Of a DNA stretch of 53,477 bases, positions 19,320 through 28,693 are shown piece by piece (position 1 is the first letter of the stretch; each line of letters starts with the position of its first letter). A program made the translations under genes and the position numbers. The notes under the pieces were generated by a model. It did no database searches. It worked only from the letters and a program-made list of their open reading frames with translations, and was not told where the DNA came from. The DNA comes from Bacillus yapensis (lineage in GTDB: Bacteria; Bacillota; Bacilli; Bacillales; Cytobacillaceae), in contig NZ_SUND01000024.1 of the NCBI RefSeq assembly GCF_005280205.1, positions 1-53,477 on the forward strand, given 5' to 3'.

Positions 19320-19694
19320 ATGAAAGTCGTGCAAACAAATCTGGCACCAGCTGCGATCGGTCCTTATTCTCAAGGGATTGTCGTAAATAACTTGTTTTAT
19401 AGCTCAGGACAAATTCCGTTAACTGCTTCAGGTGAAATGGTAGTAGGCGATGTGAAAGATCAAACACATCAAGTATTTAAAAACCTCCAGGCTGTCTTAC
19501 AAGAAGCAGGGGCTTCATTGGAGACAGTGGTAAAGGCAACCGTATTTATTAAGAGTATGGACGACTTTGGGGCGATCAATGAAGTATACGGTGAGTATTT
19601 TTCAACTCATAAACCAGCTCGTTCTTGCGTTGAAGTTGCAAGACTGCCAAAAGATGCATTAGTCGAAATCGAAGTAATCGCTCTAGTAAAATAA
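19320..19694 (+). CDS. ridA: 2-iminobutanoate/2-iminopropanoate deaminase RidA (YabJ)
   Basis: A 124-residue trimeric Rid (YjgF/YER057c) protein that hydrolyses reactive enamines/imines released by PLP enzymes. Signatures are [18 protein letters not shown], and the active-site arginine in [22 protein letters not shown]. subtilis YabJ is co-transcribed with purR and needed for full PurR-dependent control. The ribosome-binding site is TTAGGGGG; a terminator follows. Confidence 0.96.
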   Translation: MKVVQTNLAPAAIGPYSQGIVVNNLFYSSGQIPLTASGEMVVGDVKDQTHQVFKNLQAVLQEAGASLETVVKATVFIKSMDDFGAINEVYGEYFSTHKPARSCVEVARLPKDALVEIEVIALVK

Positions 19695-19722
19695 AGATCC
19701 TTCTTAATGAGGATCTCCCTTT
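19695..19722 (+). terminator. ridA terminator
   Basis: AGATCC-TTCTTAATGA-GGATCT stem followed by CCCTTTTC; only a short T run. Confidence 0.6.
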
Positions 19723-19787
19723 TCTAGTAGTTTTTGAAAGCGGGTTCACAATTTAGACCCAATTTTTAAAAAATTTTTACAGAAAAG

Positions 19788-19813
19788 AAGGATTAATAGA
19801 AAATATGTGGAAT
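19788..19813 (+). promoter_or_regulatory. Sigma-H promoter of spoVG
   Basis: AAGGATT (19788-19794) and GGAAT (19809-19813) match the sigma-H consensus (RNAGGAWWW, about 12 bases, RNNGAAT). They are preceded by the AT-rich box (AATTTTTAAAAAATTTTTA) well known at spoVG and bound by AbrB. Confidence 0.8.
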
Positions 19814-19856
19814 TAATTAACTAGATTTGTATCTATTTGCAAAGGTGGTGAACAAA

Positions 19857-20147
19857 ATGGAAGTAACTGACGTAAGACTTCGCCGTGTAAATACAGATGG
19901 ACGTATGAGAGCGATTGCATCGATTACACTTGATAATGAGTTTGTTGTTCATGACATTCGCGTCATCGACGGAAACAACGGTTTGTTCGTGGCTATGCCT
20001 AGCAAACGTACTCCGGATGGTGAATTTCGTGATATCGCTCATCCAATCAATTCTGGAACACGCGGTAAAATCCAAGAAGCTGTTTTGGCTGAATACCACC
20101 GTCTAGGTGAATTAGAGGTTGAATTTGAAGAAGCCGGAGCTTCATAG
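19857..20147 (+). CDS. spoVG: Septation and RNA/DNA-binding regulator SpoVG
   Basis: A 96-residue protein starting [22 protein letters not shown], the invariant SpoVG N-terminus, with the core motif [21 protein letters not shown]. In B. subtilis it affects asymmetric septation and spore cortex; in other Firmicutes it binds nucleic acid and regulates virulence genes. The start is ATG 19857 after AAAGGTGGTG; upstream codons from 19827 are discounted. A sigma-H promoter precedes it. Confidence 0.97.
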   Translation: MEVTDVRLRRVNTDGRMRAIASITLDNEFVVHDIRVIDGNNGLFVAMPSKRTPDGEFRDIAHPINSGTRGKIQEAVLAEYHRLGELEVEFEEAGAS

Positions 20148-20161
20148 GATATAGCAACAAG

Positions 20162-20190
20162 GGCCTACTGCATCAAGTAGTGCCTTTTTT
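20162..20190 (+). terminator. spoVG terminator
   Basis: GGCCTACT-GCATCA-AGTAGTGCC stem followed by seven T. Confidence 0.85.
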
Positions 20191-20382
20191 TATGGGGATT
20201 ATTTTCATTCTTCACCTCGAATTCATACCCGAATTTCTCCATTCATAAACCCCCGTTAAAAATTTTTTGAACAAATCCTCCAAAAGTTATATTTCTTAAA
20301 ACGCACCTTTCGTCCCAATTAGCGCTAGGATGGACACTTCGCCTTCATGAGCTGACAATTATTTGTACTTTGTGATATTTCC
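20191..20382. other. Intergenic region before glmU
   Basis: No gene. AT-rich with a scatter of C-rich patches. No repeat is recognised. Confidence 0.4.
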
Positions 20383-20411
20383 TTGAAATAGTTGTGTATT
20401 TAGGATATATT
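20383..20411 (+). promoter_or_regulatory. Sigma-A promoter of glmU-prs
   Basis: TTGAAA, 17 bases, TATATT. Start near 20418. Confidence 0.7.
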
Positions 20412-20438
20412 CTTAATGGATTAAATTAAATTTTTTGC

Positions 20439-20471
20439 AGAAAAATCAAGCATAGTTGCTTTAATTTTTCT
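20439..20471 (+). promoter_or_regulatory. Hairpin in the glmU leader
   Basis: Stem AGAAAAAT / ATTTTTCT (8 pairs), a small internal loop, then AAGCA / TGCTT with a TAGT loop. It follows the promoter by about 20 bases and is trailed by TTTCAATATTTT. It may be a weak attenuator or an mRNA-stabilising element. Confidence 0.5.
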
Positions 20472-20504
20472 TTTCAATATTTTAGGTTAAATGGAGGACT
20501 GTCA

Positions 20505-21875
20505 ATGTCTAAACGTTATGCGGTCGTTTTAGCCGCAGGTCAAGGGACAAGGATGAAGTCAAAGCTTTATAAGGTTTTACATCCCGTATGTGGCAAACCA
20601 ATGGTTCAACATGTTGTTGATCAAGTTTCAAAGCTTGATATGGACCATATTGTCACTGTGATTGGCCATGGTGCAGAACTAGTGAAATCTCAATTAGGTG
20701 ACCAGTGCAGCTATGCATTACAAGCGGAACAGCTTGGAACTGCTCATGCAGTGATGCAAGCGCAAGAAATGCTCGAAGGCAAAGAGGGAGTAACACTAGT
20801 TGTTTGTGGAGACACTCCTTTAATTAAAGCTGAAACAATGGAAGCTCTGTTGAAACAACATGAAGAGACAAATGCTAAAGTAACAGTCTTAACTGCTTAT
20901 ACAGATGATCCAACAGGCTATGGTCGTCTTATCAGAAATGATAAAGGCTTCGTTGAAAAGATTGTCGAGCACAAGGATGCGTCAGATGAAGAGCGTAAAG
21001 TCAAAGAAATTAACACAGGTACATATTGTTTTGACAATCAAGCGCTATTTGATGCGCTCAAAAATGTTTCTAATGAAAATGTCCAAGGTGAGTATTATTT
21101 ACCAGATGTGATCGAGATTCTAAAAAATCGTGGTGAAATCGTAACAGCTTTCCAGACGGATGATTTTGATGAAACGCTTGGCGTGAATGATCGAGTTGCT
21201 CTTTCACAGGCTGAAAGTACGTTAAGAAATCGAATCAATGAATTCCATATGCGTAATGGCGTAACCATTATCGACCCGAACAATACGTATATTGATGCTG
21301 ATGTAGAAATTGGTCAAGATACGATTGTTTATCCAGGAACTGTCCTTACAGGACATACAAAAATTGCTTCAGATTGCCAAATTGGACCGAACAGTGAGAT
21401 TAAGAATTGTCATATTGGTGAAGGTACTATTGTTCGACAATCTGTCGCGCATGATAGTGAGATTGGTGCACAAGTGAATATTGGGCCTTTCGCTCATATT
21501 CGCCCGCAATCAGAAATACATGATGAAGTAAAGATCGGTAACTTTGTAGAAATTAAGAAAACTGTATTTGGTAAAGGCAGCAAGGCATCACATTTGAGCT
21601 ATATTGGAGATGCTGAGGTTGGTCGTGATGTGAATATTGGTTGCGGCTCTATAACTGTTAACTACGATGGTAAAAATAAATTCCTAACGAAGATTGAAGA
21701 TGATGTGTTCATTGGTTGCAATTCTAATTTAGTCGCACCTGTGACCGTTGGAAAAGGGGCGTATGTTGCCGCTGGTTCTACAGTCGTTGAAGATGTCCCA
21801 GGGAATGCACTAGCTATTGCACGAGCTCGTCAGGTTAATAAGGAACAGTACGCAGAAAAAATCAGAAATAAATAA
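20505..21875 (+). CDS. glmU: Bifunctional UDP-N-acetylglucosamine pyrophosphorylase / glucosamine-1-phosphate N-acetyltransferase
   Basis: A 456-residue cytosolic enzyme making UDP-GlcNAc for peptidoglycan and teichoic acids. The N-terminal uridylyltransferase domain (about 1-230) carries [19 protein letters not shown]; the C-terminal left-handed beta-helix (about 250-450) shows many hexapeptide repeats (IGPNSEI, IGPFAHI, IGNFVEI) and the acetyltransferase site around [12 protein letters not shown] and NYDGKNK. The ribosome-binding site is TGGAGGA. It forms an operon with prs 57 bases downstream. Confidence 0.98.
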   Translation: MSKRYAVVLAAGQGTRMKSKLYKVLHPVCGKPMVQHVVDQVSKLDMDHIVTVIGHGAELVKSQLGDQCSYALQAEQLGTAHAVMQAQEMLEGKEGVTLVVCGDTPLIKAETMEALLKQHEETNAKVTVLTAYTDDPTGYGRLIRNDKGFVEKIVEHKDASDEERKVKEINTGTYCFDNQALFDALKNVSNENVQGEYYLPDVIEILKNRGEIVTAFQTDDFDETLGVNDRVALSQAESTLRNRINEFHMRNGVTIIDPNNTYIDADVEIGQDTIVYPGTVLTGHTKIASDCQIGPNSEIKNCHIGEGTIVRQSVAHDSEIGAQVNIGPFAHIRPQSEIHDEVKIGNFVEIKKTVFGKGSKASHLSYIGDAEVGRDVNIGCGSITVNYDGKNKFLTKIEDDVFIGCNSNLVAPVTVGKGAYVAAGSTVVEDVPGNALAIARARQVNKEQYAEKIRNK

Positions 21876-21932
21876 GCGGCTCTTTTCTTTCAGAAGACAG
21901 CCAAAATAAAAGAAAGCAATTGGAGGTTCATC

Positions 21933-22889
21933 ATGTCAAACCAGTATTTAGATCCGAATTTAAAGGTGTTTACGTTAAATTCAAATCCGGAGCTTGCAAA
22001 AGAAATCGCAAAAGTAATCGGGGTAGAATTAGGTAAGTGTTCTGTTCAGCGTTTTAGTGATGGTGAAATTCAAATCAACATCGAAGAAAGTATTCGTGGT
22101 TGTGATGTGTTCATTATCCAATCAACAAGTTCTCCCGTAAACGAGCATTTAATGGAATTACTTATTATGATCGATGCTTTAAAACGAGCTTCTGCGAAGA
22201 CAATTAATATTGTTATGCCATACTACGGCTATGCACGACAAGATCGTAAAGCCCGTGCTCGTGAACCAATTACTGCAAAGCTTACGGCGAATTTACTTGA
22301 AGTTGCTGGAGCAACTCGTGTTATTACACTTGATTTACATGCTCCGCAAATCCAAGGTTTCTTCGATATCCCTACGGATCATTTAATGGGCGTTCCGATT
22401 TTATCTGAGTATTTCAAGAGCAAAGAGTTTGACAGAGATATTGTCATCGTCTCTCCTGACCATGGTGGCGTAACTCGTGCTCGTAAGATGTCAGAACGTT
22501 TGAAAGCTCCAATTGCTATTATTGATAAACGCAGACCTAAGCCAAATGTGGCCGAAGTGATGAACATCGTCGGGAACATTGAAGGCAAAGTGGCTATTTT
22601 GATTGATGATATCATTGATACAGCAGGTACGATCACTCTTGCTGCCAATGCGTTAATCGAAAACGGTGCTGTGGAAGTTTATGCGTGCTGTACACACCCT
22701 GTATTATCAGGTCCTGCGATTGAAAGAATTGAAAACTCTAAGATTAAAGAGTTGGTTGTGACAAACTCCATCAGACTTTCCGAAGAAAAATTATCCGGAA
22801 AGATTAAGCAACTATCTGTTGCTGCACTAATCGGTGAAGCGATTATCCGCGTTCACGAAGACCAGTCTGTAAGTACATTATTTGATTGA
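21933..22889 (+). CDS. prs: Ribose-phosphate pyrophosphokinase
   Basis: A 318-residue class I PRPP synthase that converts ribose-5-phosphate and ATP to PRPP, the precursor of purines, pyrimidines, His, Trp and [19 protein letters not shown] near the N-terminus and [19 protein letters not shown] (flexible loop and ATP site) are typical; the PRPP-binding loop DDIIDTAGT begins at about residue 225. The ribosome-binding site is TTGGAGG. It is co-transcribed with glmU; a hairpin follows. Confidence 0.98.
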   Translation: MSNQYLDPNLKVFTLNSNPELAKEIAKVIGVELGKCSVQRFSDGEIQINIEESIRGCDVFIIQSTSSPVNEHLMELLIMIDALKRASAKTINIVMPYYGYARQDRKARAREPITAKLTANLLEVAGATRVITLDLHAPQIQGFFDIPTDHLMGVPILSEYFKSKEFDRDIVIVSPDHGGVTRARKMSERLKAPIAIIDKRRPKPNVAEVMNIVGNIEGKVAILIDDIIDTAGTITLAANALIENGAVEVYACCTHPVLSGPAIERIENSKIKELVVTNSIRLSEEKLSGKIKQLSVAALIGEAIIRVHEDQSVSTLFD

Positions 22890-22906
22890 TTTTTATAAAA
22901 AACGAG

Positions 22907-22932
22907 GGCTTGCTTTTCATAAGCAAGCCTTT
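22907..22932 (+). terminator. prs terminator
   Basis: GGCTTGCTT-TTCAT-AAGCAAGCC stem, then TTTGCTTG; strong stem but short T run, so some read-through to ctc is likely. Confidence 0.6.
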
Positions 22933-22951
22933 GCTTGATCAAAAAATTAAT

Positions 22952-22977
22952 GTTTATTCCTTACTTCTTTTGGGCAT
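22952..22977 (+). promoter_or_regulatory. Sigma-B promoter of ctc
   Basis: GTTTAT, 14 bases, GGGCAT against the consensus GTTTAA-N12-15-GGGTAT (10 of 12). ctc is a classical sigma-B gene in B. subtilis. Confidence 0.75.
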
Positions 22978-23060
22978 TTTTTATAAAGGAGAGTCTATTT
23001 CGAGAAGTTCTTTTCGAAAAGACTCAAGAGGATATGCACCAATAGGAAGGGGATCATACA

Positions 23061-23702
23061 ATGAGTTCTGCTTTACAGGCTGTTGAGAGAACGGAATTTA
23101 GAAATTCTGCTTTAACGAAGATTCGACAAGAAGGGAATATCCCAGCCGTTGTGTATGGAAACAAACTAGAGAGTACCTCCGTTTACATAAATGGAGCAGA
23201 CTTTTTGAGAACCATGCGCGAAGTTGGTAGAAATGGCGTCTTTCCATTAAACTTGAATGGGAAACAAGTGAATGTCATCTTAACCGATTATCAATCTGAC
23301 CCCATCAAGCGTGAAATCGTTCATGCTGATTTACTTGCAGTCGATATGTCGAAGGAAATTCAGGCTGATGTGCGAATTACTTTAATTGGAGAAGCAGAAG
23401 GGGTAAAAGATGGCGGCGTCATGCAGCAGTCCCTCCATGAAGTGACCGTGACCGCGACACCATCTAATATTCCGCAGGCGATTGAGGTGGATGTTACTCA
23501 ACTACAAGTCGGCGAGACGATTACAGTTGGCGATATTACAAGTGAGCAAGGATACACTATTAATACAGAGGCAGAGCAAACGATCGTCTCGATCCTTCCA
23601 CCAAAAGTCGAAGAGGAAATTGATTCTGGAGAGCAACAAGAAGAAGGTGCTCCGGATAATCAAGAAGGCAGAGAAACAGAACCGGAATCCACTGATTCAT
23701 AA
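23061..23702 (+). CDS. ctc: 50S ribosomal protein L25/general stress protein Ctc
   Basis: A 213-residue Ctc/TL5-type L25 protein that binds 5S rRNA on the 50S subunit, especially under stress. The N-terminal L25 domain (about 1-90) has IPAVVYGNKLEST; the C-terminal TL5 beta-domain (about 95-180) includes VKDGGVMQQSLHEV. The end is a highly acidic tail (about 180-213). The ribosome-binding site is AAGGGGAT before ATG 23061. A sigma-B promoter lies in the gap after prs, so stress induction is expected besides read-through. Confidence 0.95.
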   Translation: MSSALQAVERTEFRNSALTKIRQEGNIPAVVYGNKLESTSVYINGADFLRTMREVGRNGVFPLNLNGKQVNVILTDYQSDPIKREIVHADLLAVDMSKEIQADVRITLIGEAEGVKDGGVMQQSLHEVTVTATPSNIPQAIEVDVTQLQVGETITVGDITSEQGYTINTEAEQTIVSILPPKVEEEIDSGEQQEEGAPDNQEGRETEPESTDS

Positions 23703-23721
23703 TTAAGTATATGTATTGATG

Positions 23722-23750
23722 AGGGACTGACTATGTAAGTCAGCCCCTTC
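23722..23750 (+). terminator. ctc terminator
   Basis: GGGACTGACT-ATGT-AAGTCAGCCCC stem, with CTTC following. Strong stem, weak T run. Confidence 0.6.
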
Positions 23751-23932
23751 ATGTATAGCAATCGTCTCTTTTAATTACATATGCTTTTTTTGAGCGGCTT
23801 GATTATAATTTAGATAGGACAAGTTTTAGAATTTTGTTTTAAAAGTTTGATATTGCTAACTAAGTTGATTGGAGCGAAAATCAACCTGGGATAAGAAAAA
23901 CCAATAAGAAAAGAGCGAATAAGGGTGAGATT

Positions 23933-24493
23933 ATGAAATTGATCGTGGGGTTAGGGAATCCTGGGAAACAATATGAAAAAACGAGGCATAATATAGGGTT
24001 TGAAGTCATTGATTATTTATCAGAGCAACTGCAAATTCCCCTCGACCAAGCAAAGCACAAGGGTGTATATGGTGTGGGGAATGTTCGCGGAGAAAAAGTA
24101 TTCTTGTTAAAACCTTTAACCTATATGAATTTATCTGGTGAATCAGTACGTCCACTTATGGACTATTATCAAATAGATCTTGAAGATCTAATTGTTATTT
24201 ATGATGATCTCGATCTACCAGTCGGAAGAATCCGCTTACGACAAAAAGGAAGTGCTGGTGGCCACAATGGCATGAAATCTATTATTGCTCATGTAGGTAG
24301 TCAAGAATTTAATAGAATACGAGTTGGCATCAATCGCCCTTCAAACGGTCAGCCTATTGTGGACTACGTGTTAGGACGATTTTCGAAGGAAGAACAGCCC
24401 CTAATCGAAGAGGTTGTGAAAAAGTGCTCGGAAGCTTGTGATGCCATTCTAGAGAAACCATTTTTACAAGTAATGAACGAATATAATCAGTAA
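23933..24493 (+). CDS. pth: Peptidyl-tRNA hydrolase (SpoVC)
   Basis: A 186-residue monomeric hydrolase that frees tRNA from stalled peptidyl-tRNA and is essential for growth. The N-terminal [18 protein letters not shown] contains the catalytic histidine (residue 19) and a conserved asparagine; [14 protein letters not shown] and [27 protein letters not shown] complete the substrate groove. The ribosome-binding site is AAGGGTGAGA. It is followed by fin, with a striking hairpin in the gap. Confidence 0.97.
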   Translation: MKLIVGLGNPGKQYEKTRHNIGFEVIDYLSEQLQIPLDQAKHKGVYGVGNVRGEKVFLLKPLTYMNLSGESVRPLMDYYQIDLEDLIVIYDDLDLPVGRIRLRQKGSAGGHNGMKSIIAHVGSQEFNRIRVGINRPSNGQPIVDYVLGRFSKEEQPLIEEVVKKCSEACDAILEKPFLQVMNEYNQ

Positions 24494-24526
24494 CGCAAAA
24501 TTGCAATTGATTCATAGAATAAAAAT

Positions 24527-24557
24527 GAATAAAGCCCCTTTTAAACGGTCAATAATA
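24527..24557 (+). promoter_or_regulatory. Sigma-F-like promoter of fin
   Basis: GAATA (24527-24531; 4/5 to GYATA), 16 bases, GTCAATAATA (24548-24557; 9/10 to GGNNANAHTR). Start would be near 24564. B. subtilis fin is known to be transcribed by sigma-F (and sigma-G). Confidence 0.5.
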
Positions 24558-24588
24558 ATAGCAAAGAGTCGTTTAGAAGGAGGGCTTT
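24531..24588 (+). promoter_or_regulatory. Hairpin sequestering the fin ribosome-binding site
   Basis: Left arm AAAGCCCCTTTTAAACG (24531-24547) pairs with CGTTTAGAAGGAGGGCTTT (24570-24588) through about 17 pairs with two single-base bulges. The right arm contains the ribosome-binding site GAAGGAGG of fin, and the loop is 22 bases. No T run follows the stem, so it is a poor terminator. Confidence 0.7.
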
Positions 24589-24590
24589 AA

Positions 24591-24821
24591 ATGGCCTTAA
24601 AATACCATTGCCGCCACTGTGGAGTTCATATAGGTACAATTGATAATTTATCTGTGGATACTGAAAAGTTGGGCTTGCATAAACTGACCGATGAAGAACG
24701 GATGGATATGGTCTCCTATGATTTAACGGGAGATATAAACATTACCGCCATTTGTGAAGATTGTCAGGAATCGCTCGAACGGAATCCAGCTTATTATCAA
24801 AATGATTACCTTATTCACTAG
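24591..24821 (+). CDS. fin: Anti-sigma-F factor Fin (YabK)
   Basis: A 76-residue zinc protein with CRHC near the N-terminus and CEDC near the C-terminus, plus the family core LTDEERMDMVSYD. Fin binds the sigma-F-loaded RNA polymerase and helps the switch from sigma-F to sigma-G in the forespore. The ribosome-binding site AGAAGGAGG lies 6 bases before ATG 24591 but inside the stem of a long hairpin. It sits between pth and mfd as in B. subtilis. Confidence 0.95.
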   Translation: MALKYHCRHCGVHIGTIDNLSVDTEKLGLHKLTDEERMDMVSYDLTGDINITAICEDCQESLERNPAYYQNDYLIH

Positions 24822-24907
24822 AAACAAGCTTTGGACGATATTCCAAAGCATTTTTCTGTTTGAACTTGATGAATTTTTTTGCCATTGGAAAAGGGAGGAG
24901 GAGTCTT

Positions 24908-27900
24908 GTGTTCGGTCTGAAACAGCTTTTTATCGGGCAGGATGATACCCGTTCGGTTATAGCAGGAATTGAAGGCGGCCTTAGAGAGCAATTGGTTGCT
25001 GGATTGTCTGGTTCTGCTAGAACGGTATTTTTAGCATCCGTATACAACGAAACAAAAAAGCCATTATTAATTGTTACTTATAATCTTTTACAGGCTCAAA
25101 AGCTGTATGATGACCTCATCCAGCTTGTTTCTGAGCAGGAAGTATTTTTATACCCTGCGAACGAATTAATTGCTGCCGAAATGAGTGTCGCAAGCCCTGA
25201 ATTAAAAGCACAGCGTATTGATGTTTTAAATCATTGGAGTAGAAATAATAAAGGGATCATCGTGGTTCCTATTTCAGGATTAAGAAAAATCGTCCCACCA
25301 AAGACTCTTTGGAAAGAACAACAACTAAAATTAGCGGTTGGGGAAGATATAGATGTTGAGCGTCAACTCCTAAGATTTGTTGAAATGGGTTATGTAAGAG
25401 CGGAAATGGTCTCTTCACCAGGAGAGTTCAGTGTTCGTGGTGGAATTATTGACATTTATCCACTAACCGAATCAGATCCGATTCGAATCGAATTATTTGA
25501 TAATGAAATTGAATCGATTCGCTCATTTTCTCTAGAGGACCAGCGATCTCGAAATAAAATGAAGGACATATTAATTGGTCCTGCAACAGAAATACCTTTC
25601 CAAGCCGAACATTATGAAAAAGTAGCAGCCAAGCTTGAAGAAGGATTGGGAAAAAGCTTAAAAAAGATTAAAGATGAAAAGGCTAAACAGCTCCTGGCAC
25701 AAAATATCAGCTACGAGATTGAACAATTAAAGAATAAACAAAAACCAGAGCAGGTTTTCAAATATCTATCATTTGCCTATGAAGAATCTAATAGTCTAGT
25801 TGACTACTTACCAGAGAACGCATTGATTTTTGCAGACGAAATTAGTAGAGTTCAGGAAATGAATGATTCGTTAGAAAAAGAGGAAGCCGAGTGGTATACG
25901 AGCCTCTTAGGGGAAGGCAAAATGATTCACGATGTCTTGATTAGTCATCACATTCAACGGATGGTGCAAAAAGCAAGACGACGCCTGATATATATGTCCT
26001 TATTCCTAAGGCATGTTCCGGGTACGAATCCGCAAAATATTATTAATATATCCTGCAAGCAAATGCAGAATTTCCACGGTCAAATGCATGTGTTAAAAAC
26101 TGAAATTGACCGGTTGAAAAAAGGGAAGTATGCGATTCTTTTTCTTGGAGCAGATAGTAAACGGGTAGATAAGCTTGAAAGTGTACTTGAGGATTACGGA
26201 ATTGAATCGACGATTATCCAAGGGCATCAGGATCTCTTGCCTGGGAAAGTTCAAATCATGGAAGGGGATCTTCAAACAGGGTTTGAACTTCCGATTCAAA
26301 AAGTTGCTGTGATTACGGAAGAAGAGCTTTTTAACAAAAAGCCGAAAAAAGCCCGTCGTAGTCAAAAGCTATCCAATGCGGAACGGATCAAGAGTTATTC
26401 AGAGTTAAAAGTGGGCGACTATGTTGTTCACGTTAATCACGGGATCGGAAAATACTTAGGAATTGAAACGTTACAAATTAACGGGATTCATAAGGATTAT
26501 TTGCATATTCGTTATCAAGGCAGTGACAAGCTCTATGTTCCAGTAGAGCAGATTGATCTTGTGCAAAAATATGTAGCCTCTGAAGGAAAAGAGCCGAAGG
26601 TCTATAAGCTTGGCGGAAACGATTGGAAGAAGGTTAAGAAAAAGGTTCAATCTTCTGTTGAGGATATTGCCGATGATTTAATCAAGTTGTATGCAGAACG
26701 TGAAGCGACAAAGGGTTATGCGTTCTCTCCGGATGGAGAAATGCAAAGAGAATTCGAATCTTCTTTCCCATATCAAGAAACCGAAGATCAGATCCGCTCC
26801 ATTATCGAGATTAAAAAGGACATGGAAAGAGAACGTCCGATGGATCGTCTCCTTTGTGGTGATGTTGGGTATGGAAAAACAGAGGTTGCGATTCGTGCTG
26901 CCTTCAAAGCGATTGCTGATGGAAAACAAGTCGCGATTCTTGTTCCAACGACGATCTTAGCACAGCAGCATTATGAGACAATGCGTGAGAGATTTCAAGA
27001 TTACCCGATTAACATTGGGCTGTTAAGTCGCTTTCGAACAAAAAAGCAACAAACTGAAACGATTAATGGCTTAAAAAATGGAACGGTCGATGTGGTAGTA
27101 GGTACGCACCGTATCCTCTCGAAAGATATTATCTATCGTGATTTAGGATTGCTTGTCATCGATGAAGAGCAACGATTTGGTGTAACCCATAAAGAGAAGA
27201 TTAAGCAATTAAAAACAAATGTGGATGTTTTAACATTAACAGCGACGCCGATTCCGAGAACGCTGCATATGTCGATGCTGGGAGTACGAGACTTGTCTGT
27301 AATTGAAACGCCACCTGAAAATCGTTTTCCTGTCCAAACCTATGTGATGGAGTACAATGGCGGATTGGTACGCGAGTCAATTGAACGTGAACTAGCTCGT
27401 AATGGCCAAGTCTACTTCCTTTATAATAGGGTTGAAGATATTGAGCGAAAAGCAGAAGAGATTTCTATGCTCGTCCCGGATGCTCGGGTGACATATGCAC
27501 ATGGGAAAATGAGTGAAAATGAGCTCGAATCTGTCATGCTAGGATTTTTAGCTGGTGAATTTGATGTTCTTGTCAGCACGACAATTATTGAAACCGGCGT
27601 CGATATTCCGAATGTAAATACATTAATCGTGTTTGATGCAGACCGCATGGGATTATCACAGCTTTATCAGCTTCGTGGTCGAGTCGGTCGTTCTAATCGT
27701 GTTGCCTATGCTTATTTTACGTATCGAAAAGATAAGGTTTTGACAGAGGTCGCAGAAAAAAGACTTCAGGCAATCAAGGAATTTACGGAGCTTGGATCTG
27801 GGTTCAAGATCGCCATGCGAGACTTATCTATTCGAGGAGCGGGAAATATTCTCGGTGCTCAGCAGCATGGATTTATTGACTCTGTTGGATTCGACTTGTA

Positions 27901-28447
27901 TTCTCAAATGCTGAAAGAAGCAATTGAAGAGCGTAAAGGCGAATTTGAGAAAATTGAACAGAAGAGCAGTGTGGAAATTGATGTTGAGATTGATGCGTAC
28001 ATTCCAGATGCTTATATTTCTGATGGACATCAAAAAATTGAAATGTACAAACGATTCCGGGCGGCAACATCCATGGAAGAAATAGAGGAGCTGCAGGAAG
28101 AGATCGTGGACCGCTTTGGGGAGTATCCAGAAGAGGTTTCGTATTTATTCCAAATTGCTGAAATCAAGGCTCATGCCTTAATGGTCGGTGTAGAGTCTAT
28201 TAAGCAGGTAAAGAATGAAGTGACGATTCTTTTATCAGAAGAAGAAAGTGCACGAATAAATGGACAAAAGATATTCGAAATCAGTAATGAATTTCGCAGA
28301 ATGGTCGGTTTAGGGATGGAAGGAAATCGTCTCAAAATCGTTCTGCACATTAAGGGTGTAGAAGTAGCCCATTGGCTTCAAGCTGCTTTCAAAATGGTTC
28401 AAGGCCTCCAAGAAGCAAAAAGAGATGAGGAAAAGACGGTATCTTAA
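24908..28447 (+). CDS. mfd: Transcription-repair coupling factor
   Basis: A 1179-residue ATP-driven DNA translocase that removes RNA polymerase stalled at lesions and recruits UvrA. N-terminal UvrB-like modules (about 1-330) are followed by the RNA polymerase-interacting domain (VGDYVVHVNHGIGKYLG), RecG-like helicase motifs (Walker A GDVGYGKTEV, motif II VIDEEQRFG, then LTATPIPRTLHMS, QLRGRVGRS) and a C-terminal TRCF domain. An upstream ATG at 24860 is in frame, but AAGGGAGGAGG sits 6 bases before GTG 24908, which also gives the usual length. Confidence 0.97.
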   Translation: MFGLKQLFIGQDDTRSVIAGIEGGLREQLVAGLSGSARTVFLASVYNETKKPLLIVTYNLLQAQKLYDDLIQLVSEQEVFLYPANELIAAEMSVASPELKAQRIDVLNHWSRNNKGIIVVPISGLRKIVPPKTLWKEQQLKLAVGEDIDVERQLLRFVEMGYVRAEMVSSPGEFSVRGGIIDIYPLTESDPIRIELFDNEIESIRSFSLEDQRSRNKMKDILIGPATEIPFQAEHYEKVAAKLEEGLGKSLKKIKDEKAKQLLAQNISYEIEQLKNKQKPEQVFKYLSFAYEESNSLVDYLPENALIFADEISRVQEMNDSLEKEEAEWYTSLLGEGKMIHDVLISHHIQRMVQKARRRLIYMSLFLRHVPGTNPQNIINISCKQMQNFHGQMHVLKTEIDRLKKGKYAILFLGADSKRVDKLESVLEDYGIESTIIQGHQDLLPGKVQIMEGDLQTGFELPIQKVAVITEEELFNKKPKKARRSQKLSNAERIKSYSELKVGDYVVHVNHGIGKYLGIETLQINGIHKDYLHIRYQGSDKLYVPVEQIDLVQKYVASEGKEPKVYKLGGNDWKKVKKKVQSSVEDIADDLIKLYAEREATKGYAFSPDGEMQREFESSFPYQETEDQIRSIIEIKKDMERERPMDRLLCGDVGYGKTEVAIRAAFKAIADGKQVAILVPTTILAQQHYETMRERFQDYPINIGLLSRFRTKKQQTETINGLKNGTVDVVVGTHRILSKDIIYRDLGLLVIDEEQRFGVTHKEKIKQLKTNVDVLTLTATPIPRTLHMSMLGVRDLSVIETPPENRFPVQTYVMEYNGGLVRESIERELARNGQVYFLYNRVEDIERKAEEISMLVPDARVTYAHGKMSENELESVMLGFLAGEFDVLVSTTIIETGVDIPNVNTLIVFDADRMGLSQLYQLRGRVGRSNRVAYAYFTYRKDKVLTEVAEKRLQAIKEFTELGSGFKIAMRDLSIRGAGNILGAQQHGFIDSVGFDLYSQMLKEAIEERKGEFEKIEQKSSVEIDVEIDAYIPDAYISDGHQKIEMYKRFRAATSMEEIEELQEEIVDRFGEYPEEVSYLFQIAEIKAHALMVGVESIKQVKNEVTILLSEEESARINGQKIFEISNEFRRMVGLGMEGNRLKIVLHIKGVEVAHWLQAAFKMVQGLQEAKRDEEKTVS

Positions 28448-28582
28448 TAGGAAAGAACTTTTTATACGAAATAGGTCATATCGGACGTTTCATTTCGCCA
28501 TGAGAAGGGAATTAAAGAAGAACACTGGAATCATTTTACTCTAATGGAACATTTACCATATAGGAGAAAAATTTTTGTTTGT

Positions 28583-28611
28583 GTATAGAACTTTCCATAT
28601 GAAAGATACTA
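28583..28611 (+). promoter_or_regulatory. Sigma-G-type promoter of spoVT
   Basis: GTATA (perfect to GHATR), 17 bases, GATACTA (6/7 to CATNHTA). B. subtilis spoVT is sigma-G dependent. A hairpin, TGACA..ATTTCA / TGAAAT..TGTCA (28622-28655), follows in the leader. Confidence 0.65.
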
Positions 28612-28693
28612 AGTTCAAACATGACAAGATTTCACATCAGTTGAAATTCATGTCAGTCTTTAAAATCATCAGATGAAAGTGAGGCAACGTTGG

